A stretch of 64,000 bases of DNA. It comes from Marinoscillum sp040222955 (GTDB taxonomy: Bacteria > Bacteroidota > Bacteroidia > Cytophagales > Cyclobacteriaceae). The translations under genes were made by a program, and so were the position numbers. Shown one piece after another: positions 37,034-45,965 of the stretch. The stretch lies in NCBI RefSeq assembly GCF_040222955.1, contig NZ_JAVKCA010000014.1, positions 31,542 to 95,541 of the forward strand. Reading direction: 5' to 3'. Each line of letters starts with the position of its first letter. Positions within the stretch are counted from its first letter, which is position 1. The notes under the pieces were generated by a model that ran no database searches, was not told where the DNA came from, and saw nothing but the letters and a program-made list of their open reading frames with translations.

Positions 37034-38455
37034 ATGGAAGAAAATAGGTTTAAATATGAAACCATCGCTGGCAACATCCGTGACGCCATCATGCTGGGGT
37101 CACTCCATACAGGGGACAAACTACCATCCATTCGGCAAACAAGTCGGGAGCTGGGGGTCAGCAATGCCAGCGTGTTCAAAGCCTACTACCACCTGGAGTC
37201 TGAAGGACTGATTGAGTGTAAACCAAAATCAGGCTATTATGTCAAATATCATGTGCAAGACACACAACCACCAAGCCGCCAGCTGTTTAACCAGGACGCT
37301 TGTGAGGTTTCCAACAGAGCCCTGATTCATGATTTTATAGCTGCAAAACTCGCCAACCCCCATCACCTGGACCTGGGCACTGCGGTTCCGTCCACCGAAC
37401 TCTTGCCCATCTCTGGTATTAAGAAGAGCATTCAACGAAGCTATCTGGATGACCCCCAGGCGGCTACTGCCTATGAAAACACCACGGGTCACCCCGGACT
37501 CAAGCGAAGCATCTGCCATTTTGGATTGAATTGGGGAAGGGTGATCACTGAAAATGAGGTGGTTATCACCAACGGCTGCATGGAAGCCATCGCCATGAGC
37601 CTGAGTATACTCACTCAGCCTGGTGATACCATAGCGCTCGAAAGTCCGGCCTACTACGGATTGCTACAGCTGATAGAGCACCTGAAACTCAGAATTATCG
37701 AAATCCCAGCCGACTCCACCACGGGCATCTCTATCGATGACCTGGAGCAAGCACTGCAGAATCAGGCTATTAAAGCCATTTTGGTGGTTCCCAACTTCAA
37801 TAACCCCACGGGATCTTTAGTGCCGGATGAAAACAAGAAGCGGCTCGTGGCCTTGGCCAGTGCATATCAGATCCCGATCATAGAGGATGACATCTACGGC
37901 GAACTTTACTTTTCAGAACACAGGCCCAAAAACTGTAAGAGCTTTGATGAAAACGGATGGGTTATCTACTGTTCTTCATTTTCAAAGACCCTTGCACCCG
38001 GTTTTCGGGTAGGTTGGTGCCTTCCAGGCAGGTTTTACGAAGATTTTGTACAAAAAAAGTATGTCACCAACATTTCCACTTCCTCCATCAGTCAGGCCGT
38101 AATTGCCCACTTCCTGACACATGGGCGTTATGACTTTTATCTGAGAAAGCTGAGAAGTGCGCTCAAGACCCAGCACCTTCAGTATAAGCGCGCCATCTTC
38201 GATTACTTCCCGGGAAAGATTGCAAGCTCTAACCCTCAGGGAGGATTCGTTCTTTGGCTGGAGCTCCCCAAATCCAAAAACGCGCTGGCCCTTTATCAGG
38301 CGGGTGTCAAGGCAGGTATCATCATCGCTCCGGGTCAGATGTTTTTCGCCCGGGCCGACTATCAAAACTACTTTCGAATCAGCTACGGAAAGCCATTCTC
38401 TGAAGCTGTGGATGAGGCACTTAAAAAGCTGGGACGCCTGGCAGGCAGTGCCTGA
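37034..38455 (+). CDS. MocR-type regulator: GntR HTH fused to aminotransferase
   Basis: A 473-residue protein. Residues 1-75 form a GntR winged helix (KLPSIRQTSRELGVSNASVF, LIECKPKSGYYVK); about 95-473 is an aminotransferase-like domain with Lys318 in SSFSKTLAPGFRVGW as the PLP lysine, NFNNPTGS at 255-261 and Asp285 in IEDDIYGE. MocR proteins sense PLP or an amino compound and switch a neighbouring PLP-enzyme gene. The decarboxylase gene starts 53 bases downstream in the same direction, so it is both neighbour and likely target. Confidence 0.93.
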   Translation: MEENRFKYETIAGNIRDAIMLGSLHTGDKLPSIRQTSRELGVSNASVFKAYYHLESEGLIECKPKSGYYVKYHVQDTQPPSRQLFNQDACEVSNRALIHDFIAAKLANPHHLDLGTAVPSTELLPISGIKKSIQRSYLDDPQAATAYENTTGHPGLKRSICHFGLNWGRVITENEVVITNGCMEAIAMSLSILTQPGDTIALESPAYYGLLQLIEHLKLRIIEIPADSTTGISIDDLEQALQNQAIKAILVVPNFNNPTGSLVPDENKKRLVALASAYQIPIIEDDIYGELYFSEHRPKNCKSFDENGWVIYCSSFSKTLAPGFRVGWCLPGRFYEDFVQKKYVTNISTSSISQAVIAHFLTHGRYDFYLRKLRSALKTQHLQYKRAIFDYFPGKIASSNPQGGFVLWLELPKSKNALALYQAGVKAGIIIAPGQMFFARADYQNYFRISYGKPFSEAVDEALKKLGRLAGSA

Positions 38456-38508
38456 TCCCACTTTCCTAATAGTAACCAAAACCGAATTTTATCCAAAAAA
38501 CACAGACC

Positions 38509-39924
38509 ATGAATCCGATACTCAAAGAAGATCTGCAGACCATCAATAAGCTCCTCAGCGACACGCTGGTACAGGGACTCACTTATTTGTCGAAACTTGA
38601 TGAAACGCCCACTTCGGTGGACCTCATTTCTCCTACCGAAAAGAACCTGAGTTCAGTTGGGGTAGGCGGCCAGGAAGCTTTGAAAGAATTCATCGATCGG
38701 TTTGAATCCTTAATGGTGGCTTCTTCCGGGCCACGTTATTGGGGTTTCGTAACCGGGGGCTCGACGCCTGCCGCGCTCATGGGCGACCTGCTGGCCACCA
38801 TCTACGATCAAAATACGCAGACTACCAAAGGTCATGGGGATGTCTCAGCCATTGTAGAGTTCGAGACCATCCGCCTCCTGCTGGAGCTTTTCGGACTGCC
38901 GGATGACTTTATGGGTGGGTTTGTGACCGGAGCTACCATGTCCAACTTCACCTGCCTGGGAGCCGCCCGGCAGTGGGTGGGCAAGCGCCAGGGATATGAC
39001 ATTGCCAGATCGGGCCTTACCGAGCCCATTCACATCCTTTCGGCAGTACCACACTCCTCTTCAATCAAAGCATTGAGCATGCTCGGGATCGGGAGTCGTC
39101 AGGTGACCAAAATACCAACACTGGGCCCTACACGTGAGGCCATTGATATGAGTCAACTGGAAGAAGCAATCCTCAGGCTGAACGGTGAACCATTCATCCT
39201 CATCTCCAGTGGTGGCACGGTCAATACTGTGGACTTTGACGACATGAAAGCGATCTCCGCGCTCAAGGAGAAACACCACTTCTGGTGGCACATCGATGCG
39301 GCCTTCGGTGGATTTGCGGCCATCAGCCCCAAATACAAGCACCTCTTAGAAGGCTGGGAGCGCGCAGACAGCATTACCATAGATGGCCACAAATGGCTTA
39401 ACGTCCCTTATGAAAGTGCCTTTTTCTTTACCAGAAAAGAACACACACTCCTCCAAATCGAAACTTTTCAAAATTCAAATGCGCCCTACCTCGGGGACCC
39501 GAACGAAAATTTCAACTACCTCAATTTTCTTCCGGAAAACTCAAGGCGTTTCAAAGCCCTGGCGGCGTGGTTTACCCTCAAGGCCTATGGCAAGGATGGA
39601 TACCGGGAAATCGTAGAGCGAACGGTTAATTTAGCTCAGGAATTGGGGCAGTTTATCACAGATAGTGCCGCCTTTGAGCTATTGGCTCCGACACGGCTGA
39701 ATACGGTTTGTTTTACCCTGACAAACGGAAGTGAAAAGGACGTGAATGCTTTTTTATCTCAGCTCAACGACCGGGGAAAGGTGTTTATGACCCCCACTTT
39801 CTTCAATGGACGGGCAGGAATCCGGGCGGCGCTGGTCAACTGGCGGACTACCACTGAAGATGTTCAGATCGTGAAAGAGGAGATGAATCAGGTGGTTCAG
39901 AACCTCCAATCAACTGTGCGGTGA
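38509..39924 (+). CDS. PLP-dependent group II amino acid decarboxylase
   Basis: A 471-residue cytoplasmic enzyme of the aspartate/tyrosine/glutamate decarboxylase superfamily. Lys295 in DGHKWLNVPY is the PLP lysine, Asp263 in HIDAAFGGFA binds the pyridine nitrogen, and His182 in VPHSSSIKAL stacks on the ring. The N-terminal motif RYWGFVTGGSTPAAL is shared with decarboxylases and their carbon-carbon lyase relatives. The substrate cannot be read from the sequence. It follows the MocR regulator and ends 35 bases before the convergent barrel gene. Confidence 0.88.
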   Translation: MNPILKEDLQTINKLLSDTLVQGLTYLSKLDETPTSVDLISPTEKNLSSVGVGGQEALKEFIDRFESLMVASSGPRYWGFVTGGSTPAALMGDLLATIYDQNTQTTKGHGDVSAIVEFETIRLLLELFGLPDDFMGGFVTGATMSNFTCLGAARQWVGKRQGYDIARSGLTEPIHILSAVPHSSSIKALSMLGIGSRQVTKIPTLGPTREAIDMSQLEEAILRLNGEPFILISSGGTVNTVDFDDMKAISALKEKHHFWWHIDAAFGGFAAISPKYKHLLEGWERADSITIDGHKWLNVPYESAFFFTRKEHTLLQIETFQNSNAPYLGDPNENFNYLNFLPENSRRFKALAAWFTLKAYGKDGYREIVERTVNLAQELGQFITDSAAFELLAPTRLNTVCFTLTNGSEKDVNAFLSQLNDRGKVFMTPTFFNGRAGIRAALVNWRTTTEDVQIVKEEMNQVVQNLQSTVR

Positions 39925-39959
39925 TCTCATTGGCTTCTTCTTTCTCGGATTGTCCATTC

Positions 39960-40901
39960 CTACATTTGGTTCTTTTTAAATGAGAAACTATAGTAGAGCC
40001 CGGCAGTGAGCCTGTTTCCACCTTCGATCTCAGCGAAATCATCGGTATTGAACGCTTGCATGAGCGGAACCTGGTACTGAATACTGGTGGTCACCCTACC
40101 AGCAAACAGTTGAACGCCAAACGTGCTAAGGAGTGAACTGCCGCCGGTATTGGCCTCTATGATTTGGTGATTTTTGTGTCGATCTGCGATCTCATAGTAG
40201 AGCCCGGCAAATGGAACCAGGGAGACCTTTTTCATTTCGAAATAATAAAAAGTATTTGCGCTCAGATTGAACTGGTTACCGAAACGATAGGCATGGGTGT
40301 TGGTGCTGTTTAGCTTCAGAGAAGTCTCCGAATTCACACCCATGTTTCCACGACGAATAGTGTAGTTGGCAGAAAGTACATAGTCAAGGCTTCCTGACCC
40401 AAGTTGAAAATTGCGATTGACCAGCTCCCCATTGTCGGCTTTATCAAATTCCCCCAGAGGCACCTTCAGTCCTGCTCCCACGTTGAGCGAATGCATAAAT
40501 GCCCCGCTGAAATCACTTCCTGTGTTGAACGGGGAATAGTACAGAATCACCATTGGATCTCCAAAGCCCTCAGAGTGCACAGTTTGATGAGACCCCTGCA
40601 TGTGGTTGATCATATAAGGCATCAGATAACGCACCTGAAACCGATTGCTGAGGCTGAATCTACCCATGAGGTCATAGCGCTGGTAGGTGTCCTCAGAGTA
40701 TTCATCTTCAAAATAATACCCATCGTTATCAATGAATGCACTAAAGGAGGCATGGCTATATTTCACGCCTACGAAATGCGCATTCTGATTGGGTAAAAAG
40801 CCAAAATACAAGCCTGACAGGCTGCATCCGCACACGTCACACGCCTGACCACTGAAACTCAGTATTATGGCCGCCATGAAGAGGTATAGTTGTTTAGTCA
40901 T
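39960..40901 (-). CDS. Outer-membrane barrel with CxxCxC N-terminus, last gene of the MbnP/MbnH-type operon
   Basis: A 313-residue protein with a signal peptide (about 1-20). The mature protein begins CDVCGCSLSG, a compact Cys cluster suited to binding a soft metal such as copper. The remainder is a beta-strand-rich barrel ending YYSFSFKKNQM, without plug, resembling small transporter-like barrels. Its ATG overlaps the stop of the diheme cytochrome gene by 8 bases, so the products are made together. A role in copper passage or sensing at the outer membrane is inferred from operon and Cys cluster. Confidence 0.75.
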   Translation of the reverse strand: MTKQLYLFMAAIILSFSGQACDVCGCSLSGLYFGFLPNQNAHFVGVKYSHASFSAFIDNDGYYFEDEYSEDTYQRYDLMGRFSLSNRFQVRYLMPYMINHMQGSHQTVHSEGFGDPMVILYYSPFNTGSDFSGAFMHSLNVGAGLKVPLGEFDKADNGELVNRNFQLGSGSLDYVLSANYTIRRGNMGVNSETSLKLNSTNTHAYRFGNQFNLSANTFYYFEMKKVSLVPFAGLYYEIADRHKNHQIIEANTGGSSLLSTFGVQLFAGRVTTSIQYQVPLMQAFNTDDFAEIEGGNRLTAGLYYSFSFKKNQM

Positions 40902-41943
40902 TGTTTTGAAATTTTGGATCGGAGATCAGGTCTCTGTCCGTTAGTGTTTTGATAAATGAAATGAGCTTTGCTTTTTCGGCCTCCGTGAGTGAAATCCCCT
41001 TCACCTGGTCATTCTCTTTGAAAACCGGATCCAGAGTAGGCGAGCTTACCATTCCCTGATCATAATGATCCATCACTTGCTCCAAAGTAGAAAACCGGGC
41101 ATTGTGCATGTACGGCGCGGTGATCTCCGCATTTCTCAGACTGGGCACCCTAAACTTCCCATAATCGGCCTCATCCTCGGTAATTGCCCCCCGACCAAGG
41201 TCGGTGAATGTGCTGCTGAGTCCATTATTTCTATAGGAAAAATCTGTGAACAACTCCCCCGAATGACAAGTAGCACACTTCTGATCGAACAGCTGCATTC
41301 CCTCAAGCTCCTCGCCAGACAGGGTTCCTTGGCCAAGTATGTATTGGTCATATTTGGAGTTGGCAGATACCATCAGGAGGGTAAACTGAGAAAGCGCATG
41401 CAACAGATAAGGAGAAGTAATCTTATCCACACCAAATGCTTCTTTGAACAATTCGGGATACCGCTCGTCCTGGTTGAGTTTGCTGACTACATTGGCCAGA
41501 GACTCGTCCATTTCTACCTCCGACTCGATGGCATTGATCGGCACAAAATCCAAATGGCTCACCCCGCCATCCCAAAAGAACGCTTTCATGAAGGCCAGAT
41601 TGGCCAACATCGGCGCATTGCGAAAGCCTGCCTGATTGTCTATGCCTATGCTCACTGGATGTAGTGGCATGTCTGCGAAAGCCCGTGATTGTTGATGACA
41701 GTTGTTGCAGGACACACTTTTATCCCTCGAAAGAATGGGGTCAAAAAACAGGCGTCGGCCCAGCTCAAACCCCTCTCTGGTTACCGGATTATTTTCAAAG
41801 GTATAAGTGGGCTCAGGAAAGTGCGCCGGTTTTTCGAACGCATAAATGTCCTCTTCCGGGTCAATGCTTTCTCCCCCACAACTCCCCAAAAACGAAAGAA
41901 GTACCCAGCTAAATGCCAGGTACTTTTTTAGGACATTAATCAT
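40894..41943 (-). CDS. MbnH-like diheme cytochrome c peroxidase-family lipoprotein
   Basis: A 349-residue protein from the ATG at 41943, which gives a lipobox (LSFLGSC, Cys22) and overlaps the upstream MbnP-like stop by 8 bases; a start at 42066 lacks any signal. Two heme sites are present, Cys79-x2-Cys82-His83 (SCNNCHQQSRAF) and Cys223-x2-Cys226-His227 (KCATCHSGELF), with FRVPSLRNAEITAPYMHN near the C-terminus. In the bacterial cytochrome peroxidase/MauG superfamily the MbnH branch oxidises a Trp in its partner MbnP to kynurenine. It is anchored in the periplasm. The MbnP-like neighbour makes the MbnH branch likely. Confidence 0.88.
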   Translation of the reverse strand: MINVLKKYLAFSWVLLSFLGSCGGESIDPEEDIYAFEKPAHFPEPTYTFENNPVTREGFELGRRLFFDPILSRDKSVSCNNCHQQSRAFADMPLHPVSIGIDNQAGFRNAPMLANLAFMKAFFWDGGVSHLDFVPINAIESEVEMDESLANVVSKLNQDERYPELFKEAFGVDKITSPYLLHALSQFTLLMVSANSKYDQYILGQGTLSGEELEGMQLFDQKCATCHSGELFTDFSYRNNGLSSTFTDLGRGAITEDEADYGKFRVPSLRNAEITAPYMHNARFSTLEQVMDHYDQGMVSSPTLDPVFKENDQVKGISLTEAEKAKLISFIKTLTDRDLISDPKFQNND

Positions 41944-42796
41944 GACTACTAGTACTTTGGTGTACATGATGTACACTAAAAGTATTTGAAAGCTGATCGG
42001 CCAGAACCTTTCCACCTTTGGGGGAATGGATCGAATAAGTCGTGCTGAAATCAACCTGCGCTCCATCCAATATTTTCAGCACATCCGTGATCAGGTGAGC
42101 CAATGGTGAGCGCTCCGGGTTGACCGTAACGGTGGTTCCAAACTCCAAAGTGACTGTCTTGGTGTTATTGATAAAATTCTCATTATCAGTCACATCTTTC
42201 CATCCGCCCACATGAAAACCAAAGGTCTTTTCGAGTACCTCTACCCCATTGCCATGGTCCACATAAGTCTGACCCGAGTGCTCTGCGGTTCCTTCCATCA
42301 TCAGGCCGATGTAGCCTGCATTCCAGTTCCAAAACCAGGCGCCGGCAGCCGGGTCCAAAACACCCCCGGCGGCACCCTCCTTCATTCCCTCTTCCGCCAC
42401 ACCAATGGTAAACGTGATGCGGTCATAGGTCCCTGCAGGCACCTTTTCCAAGAGAATATTACGGGATGCAGAATTGCTTTCCTTTAACAGGTAATACCCT
42501 TTCGATTCATCAGCAGTTACACTCATCTCGTCCTGAAAGTATTCGCCATTTGGCCCCTCCAGGGTCACCTTACTCACATAATACCCCAAACTGGAAAGAT
42601 TGAATGGCCCTCCATCAGAGGTTTCATAATCATAGTCAGTAGATCCAGGTACTCTCAGGGTGATACCCTCTGCACCTACCTTATTTTCAAAATACACCTG
42701 AAAGGTGCCAAATTCATCAGGATTAACCTCGTCACCACCGCAAGACCATAGCAAAGTGGTCAGCGATATCATCGCCATCAGATTAAATATTTTCAT
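41936..42796 (-). CDS. MbnP-like lipoprotein
   Basis: A 286-residue lipoprotein (lipobox TLLWSC, Cys19) with the MbnP family layout: FQVYFENKVGAEGITL near the start of the mature chain, FNLSSLGYYVSKVTL, and the Trp-rich AWFWNWNAGYIGLMMEG (about residues 163-179) that is the hallmark of the family. In methanotrophs MbnP binds copper after a Trp is converted to kynurenine by MbnH. The Trp cluster here contains the candidate site. The C-terminus ends with His residues (VHHVHQSTSSHD), also suited to metal binding. Coupled to the diheme gene by an 8-base overlap. Confidence 0.87.
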   Translation of the reverse strand: MKIFNLMAMISLTTLLWSCGGDEVNPDEFGTFQVYFENKVGAEGITLRVPGSTDYDYETSDGGPFNLSSLGYYVSKVTLEGPNGEYFQDEMSVTADESKGYYLLKESNSASRNILLEKVPAGTYDRITFTIGVAEEGMKEGAAGGVLDPAAGAWFWNWNAGYIGLMMEGTAEHSGQTYVDHGNGVEVLEKTFGFHVGGWKDVTDNENFINNTKTVTLEFGTTVTVNPERSPLAHLITDVLKILDGAQVDFSTTYSIHSPKGGKVLADQLSNTFSVHHVHQSTSSHD

Positions 42797-42901
42797 CGCT
42801 TTCGATTATTCGTAAAATGTTAAAGAATAGGACATGGGAGTCCAACGACAGGTCATACCTCTGCCACGAAAGACTCCAAAAACTAAAATGTAGGGATTAG
42901 C

Positions 42902-43288
42902 TTATCCTAACCGGGGTGGATGAAAAATATCGAATGCCAGACGTGATTTGGGAAAATGCTCACTTAGTGCAGAAAAAGTCAAATCCTGAATAGGGCTCAA
43001 ATTATCTGTAGCCCACTCAAAGCACCTGATCTCGGAAAAGAAAAAGGTGAAAGTCTTCGGCGTGAGCTGCCTGGATTTCTCCTGATGCTCCTTGGCTTTA
43101 TCCAGCTGTGCGGCAAGGTAGCAACTCCCCCCACATACGGTGATGGGCTGCTTCCGCTCTACACACAGTACTTTGGCGATATAATCCCTGCGCATTTCAA
43201 AATCCAGGTAGACCAGAGGAGTTACCAGCGCACTGCCCATATTGGCCAGGACTATGATGGCAATTACAAAAGACTTTACTCCGGTCAT
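42902..43288 (-). CDS. Small Cys-containing envelope protein upstream of the MbnP-like gene
   Basis: A 128-residue protein with an N-terminal hydrophobic segment (about 5-25). It carries Cys residues in KVLCVERKQPITVCGGSCYL and one more in EIRCFEWATD. The family is unnamed to me, but small proteins with this VCGGSCYL motif are a feature I associate with copper-related neighbourhoods in Bacteroidota; that is recall, not a search. It lies 105 bases before the MbnP-like gene in the same direction and could be the first gene of the operon. Confidence 0.65.
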   Translation of the reverse strand: MTGVKSFVIAIIVLANMGSALVTPLVYLDFEMRRDYIAKVLCVERKQPITVCGGSCYLAAQLDKAKEHQEKSRQLTPKTFTFFFSEIRCFEWATDNLSPIQDLTFSALSEHFPKSRLAFDIFHPPRLG

Positions 43289-43390
43289 CCCGGCAAAAGT
43301 CAGAAGGTCATGGATTCTTTCAAAGGATTTTCAAAGAATTTACTCTCGCCTACAGGCATCTCAGGAGGAATCATGAAGGAGACTGGGTTC

Positions 43391-44287
43391 TCAGTTCAAT
43401 TGCCGATACTCCTGCGGCGTGTACCCCACCCGCTTTTTGAACAACCGGGAGAAGTGCTGTGGGTACTTGAAACCCAGTTCGAATGCAATTTCCTTGACAG
43501 ACTTTTCCGATCCAAAGATCTTGTCTTTGGCGATCTCTATCAGTTTGGATTGAATGTAATCTTGAGCAGACTTGCCCGTTTCTTTTTTAATGAGGTCACC
43601 GAAGTAGTTGGCAGACAGGTGAAGCTCATCCGCAAAGTACGCCACAGAGGGCAGTCCGTGAGAGTATGGTTTTTCCGAATTGAAATAACCGTTCATGAGC
43701 TCCTCAAAACGCGAAAGAATGCCCGAATTCACGTGCTCTCTTGTGATAAACTGCCGATCATAAAATCGCTCACAATAATCCAGAAACAGGCCAATATTGG
43801 AAGTGATGAGCTTTTTGCTGTGCTTGTCGACAGGTCGCTTCAGTTCGTTTTCGATTTTGGACATGAGGTCCAGAATGGTCTGCTGCTCTTCCGGCGAGAG
43901 GTGCAGCGCTTCGCTCAGGTGATAGGAGAAAAAACCGTACTCATCAATTTGTCTGGCCAAAGGAGTTCCCAGAATCAAGTCCGGATGAAAGGTCAGACCT
44001 CTGCCAGCCGGCTTGTAAATGTCCATTTTGTTGCTGACATCCACCACTTGCCCGGGCCCCACAAAGACCAACGTGCCCTCCTGATAGTCATAGTTGTTTT
44101 TGCCATAGGCCAGGTCTCCACACTTCACTTCCTTCAGGAAAATGGCGTAGATCCCAAAAGACATGTGATGGCCGTGTCTTGGTTCTGCTTTGGAGAAGTC
44201 CAATACACTCACCAGAGGATGTAAAGTAGGATGATTGTTGAAATCATTATAGGCCTTGATGGAATCGAAAGTCAGTTGATCACTCAT
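43391..44287 (-). CDS. AraC-family transcriptional regulator
   Basis: A 298-residue protein with an N-terminal cupin-like sensing domain (about 20-130) and two C-terminal HTH motifs (about 205-298: VAYFADELHLSANYFGDLIK, VKEIAFELGFKYPQHFSRLF). It is divergent from the NTF2-like genes; the shared 159-base gap holds a direct repeat with 21-base spacing (44347-44374) that recurs before the molybdenum hydroxylase genes. That makes it the probable regulator of both blocks. Typical members of this group sense aromatic or quinone-like compounds; the ligand here is unknown. Confidence 0.9.
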   Translation of the reverse strand: MSDQLTFDSIKAYNDFNNHPTLHPLVSVLDFSKAEPRHGHHMSFGIYAIFLKEVKCGDLAYGKNNYDYQEGTLVFVGPGQVVDVSNKMDIYKPAGRGLTFHPDLILGTPLARQIDEYGFFSYHLSEALHLSPEEQQTILDLMSKIENELKRPVDKHSKKLITSNIGLFLDYCERFYDRQFITREHVNSGILSRFEELMNGYFNSEKPYSHGLPSVAYFADELHLSANYFGDLIKKETGKSAQDYIQSKLIEIAKDKIFGSEKSVKEIAFELGFKYPQHFSRLFKKRVGYTPQEYRQLN

Positions 44288-44346
44288 AGCATTGTGTATT
44301 TCCGGGTTTAAATCTAACTGGTAAAAAAGGACTATCAGGAGACCAT

Positions 44347-44374
44347 CAGTAATAATGGTACTACTAACAGTAAT
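44347..44374 (+). promoter_or_regulatory. Candidate AraC operator, copy 1 (divergent region)
   Basis: CAGTAAT at 44347-44353 and 44368-44374, exactly 21 bases apart, with TATA-rich sequence after the second half. ATGGTA lies between the halves. It is 60 bases upstream of the AraC start and about 97 upstream of the first NTF2-like gene. The same layout recurs at 45966-45993. AraC-family dimers classically bind half-sites two helical turns apart. Confidence 0.72.
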
Positions 44375-44470
44375 CTATATACTAACCCTTTGACCATCGG
44401 GGCGTAAGATTGCATAGTCTATTCGAAAACAAATCAACCCCAAACTATGCAATCTCTTAACACCTTTCAA

Positions 44471-44922
44471 ATGAAGAAATTATTTATCTGCCTATGGGTC
44501 ATCCTGGGAGCAGGACACTGGACCTTTGCTCAAAGTGCTGATACAGAACAGGAAATCAAAGACTTATCTGAGCAAAAGTGGCAATGGATGGCAGACAAGA
44601 ATGTGGAAAAGCTGGAGCCTCTATTCCACGATGAGTCCAAGTTTGTGCACATGAGCGGGTCATGGAAAAAAGACCGGGAACTGGAAATCATCGAGAGTGC
44701 AGCATTTGGTATAAAAACACCATTGTGCATGACGTAGATGTAAAGCTCTTTGGCAACACCGCCATCGTTTGGAGCCGCATCACACTGGAAGCCCATGTTC
44801 GGGGAAATGATGTGTCCAATGAGTTTACCACCACTGAAGTCTACCAGAAGCAATCGGACAACTGGATGCTTCTGGACCTTACGTTCAGCAGTGTCCGTGA
44901 TACCCACGAAATTCAACATTAA
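44471..44922 (+). pseudogene. Frameshifted NTF2-like (DUF4440-type) secreted protein, tandem copy 1
   Basis: The reading frame opens with a signal peptide (MKKLFICLWVILGAGHWTFAQS, ATG at 44471; an ATG at 44447 is also in frame) and follows the second copy closely through HMSGSWKKDRELEIIES. It then runs into a stop at 44735. The matching remainder, IWYKNTIVHDVDVKLFGNTA onward, continues in another frame to 44922. One missing base near 44697-44705 explains this; restoring it gives a full-length homologue of the next gene. It is either a recent pseudogene or an assembly error. No slippery heptamer suggests programmed frameshifting. Confidence 0.82.
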
Positions 44923-44934
44923 AATAATCATACT

Positions 44935-45375
44935 ATGAAATCAATATTAAACGGACTGCTACTGATCTTCTTAAGTGCCCACTCGTCCAGTGCACAGGCT
45001 GTTGACAAAGAGCAGGAAATCTTTGACCTCTCCAAAACCAAATGGGAATGGATGGCCAATAAAGAGGTAGATCAATTGACGGATCTGTTCCATGAAAAAG
45101 CCGTTTTCGTCCACATGGGTGGAAGCTGGGGCACAGAGCAGGAACTCAACATCATCAAAAGTGGAGGAATCTGGTACAAGAAAGCTGACATCCATGAAGC
45201 ATCTGTCAACTTCATTGGCAACACCGCCATTCTGCTCAATCGGATTACACTGATTGCGGAAGTAGGCGGCAGAGAGGTGACCAATCCCTTTATGGTTACG
45301 GAGGTCTATGTTGAAGTAGATAGGGCCTGGAAGCTTGGATCTTTGTCATTTACCAAACTACTTGGAGGAGAATAA
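44935..45375 (+). CDS. NTF2-like (DUF4440-type) secreted protein, intact tandem copy 2
   Basis: A 146-residue protein with signal peptide (about 1-20) and a single NTF2-like cone domain: KTKWEWMANKEVDQLTDLFH, AVFVHMGGSWGTEQELN, WYKKADIHEASVNFIGNTA and the closing VDRAWKLGSLSFTKL. It begins 12 bases after the end of copy 1 and is clearly a duplicate of it. Such small domains bind or transform hydrophobic molecules; no catalytic residues can be named. It is under the candidate AraC operator. Confidence 0.85.
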   Translation: MKSILNGLLLIFLSAHSSSAQAVDKEQEIFDLSKTKWEWMANKEVDQLTDLFHEKAVFVHMGGSWGTEQELNIIKSGGIWYKKADIHEASVNFIGNTAILLNRITLIAEVGGREVTNPFMVTEVYVEVDRAWKLGSLSFTKLLGGE

Positions 45376-45415
45376 GGACCTTCAAAAGAACTGAGCGCTT
45401 CAAAATATCGCTAAA

Positions 45416-45943
45416 ATGAAAAAAAGAAAATTAGGAAATCAGGCGAGCAAGCAAATGATGAACATTAAGTATCTGCCCCTACTCAGCTTCATGGGTATCC
45501 TCACCTTTTCCTGTAATCAGCCAGGTGAATCCGCACCTGCTGCACCTGTGGACTCAGCCCAGGCACAGATCTTCTCCAAAGGGGTGCGTATAGAGAGTGA
45601 TCACTTTCATGGAAATGCCTGGTTGGACATCTTGGTCATGGCCGATAGTGTCAATAAAAATGCTGTGGGGAGTGTTACTTTTGAGCCAGGTGCCCGAACC
45701 AGCTGGCACTCACATCCAAACGGTCAGATTATCCTCTCGCTGGGAGGCGAAGGCTACTATCAGGAAAAAGGAAGTCCAAAGAAAATCCTGCGGAAAGGTG
45801 ATGTGGTTAAATGTCCGGCAAACGTTCCTCATTGGCATGGTGCAAGCCCCGAAACTGAGTTTGTTCAAATAGCCATTACCAGCCGGGTGGATGGACCCAC
45901 CGAGTGGTTGGAGCCAGTGACCGATGAGCAATACACGGAGTGA
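45416..45943 (+). CDS. Cupin-domain lipoprotein
   Basis: A 175-residue lipoprotein (lipobox LTFSC) with a single-domain cupin: SWHSHPNGQIILSLGGEGYY and VPHWHGASPETEFVQIAI supply the metal-binding His residues. An internal ATG at 45455 is an alternative start with a shorter, cleaner signal. Related stand-alone cupins (carboxymuconolactone or quinol-associated) act on small organic acids. It ends the NTF2-like block; a 177-base gap with the second operator copy follows. Confidence 0.85.
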   Translation: MKKRKLGNQASKQMMNIKYLPLLSFMGILTFSCNQPGESAPAAPVDSAQAQIFSKGVRIESDHFHGNAWLDILVMADSVNKNAVGSVTFEPGARTSWHSHPNGQIILSLGGEGYYQEKGSPKKILRKGDVVKCPANVPHWHGASPETEFVQIAITSRVDGPTEWLEPVTDEQYTE

Positions 45944-45965
45944 TGTATGCTAACCCCGACCAAAA

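Noticed and set aside
43085..44224. Plus-strand open frame of 379 codons
   Set aside because: It lies antisense to the AraC gene and the small Cys protein gene, lacks family motifs and has unusual composition; a shadow frame.
44695..44720. Programmed frameshift in the first NTF2-like gene
   Set aside because: No slippery heptamer or following stem; a simple one-base loss explains it better.
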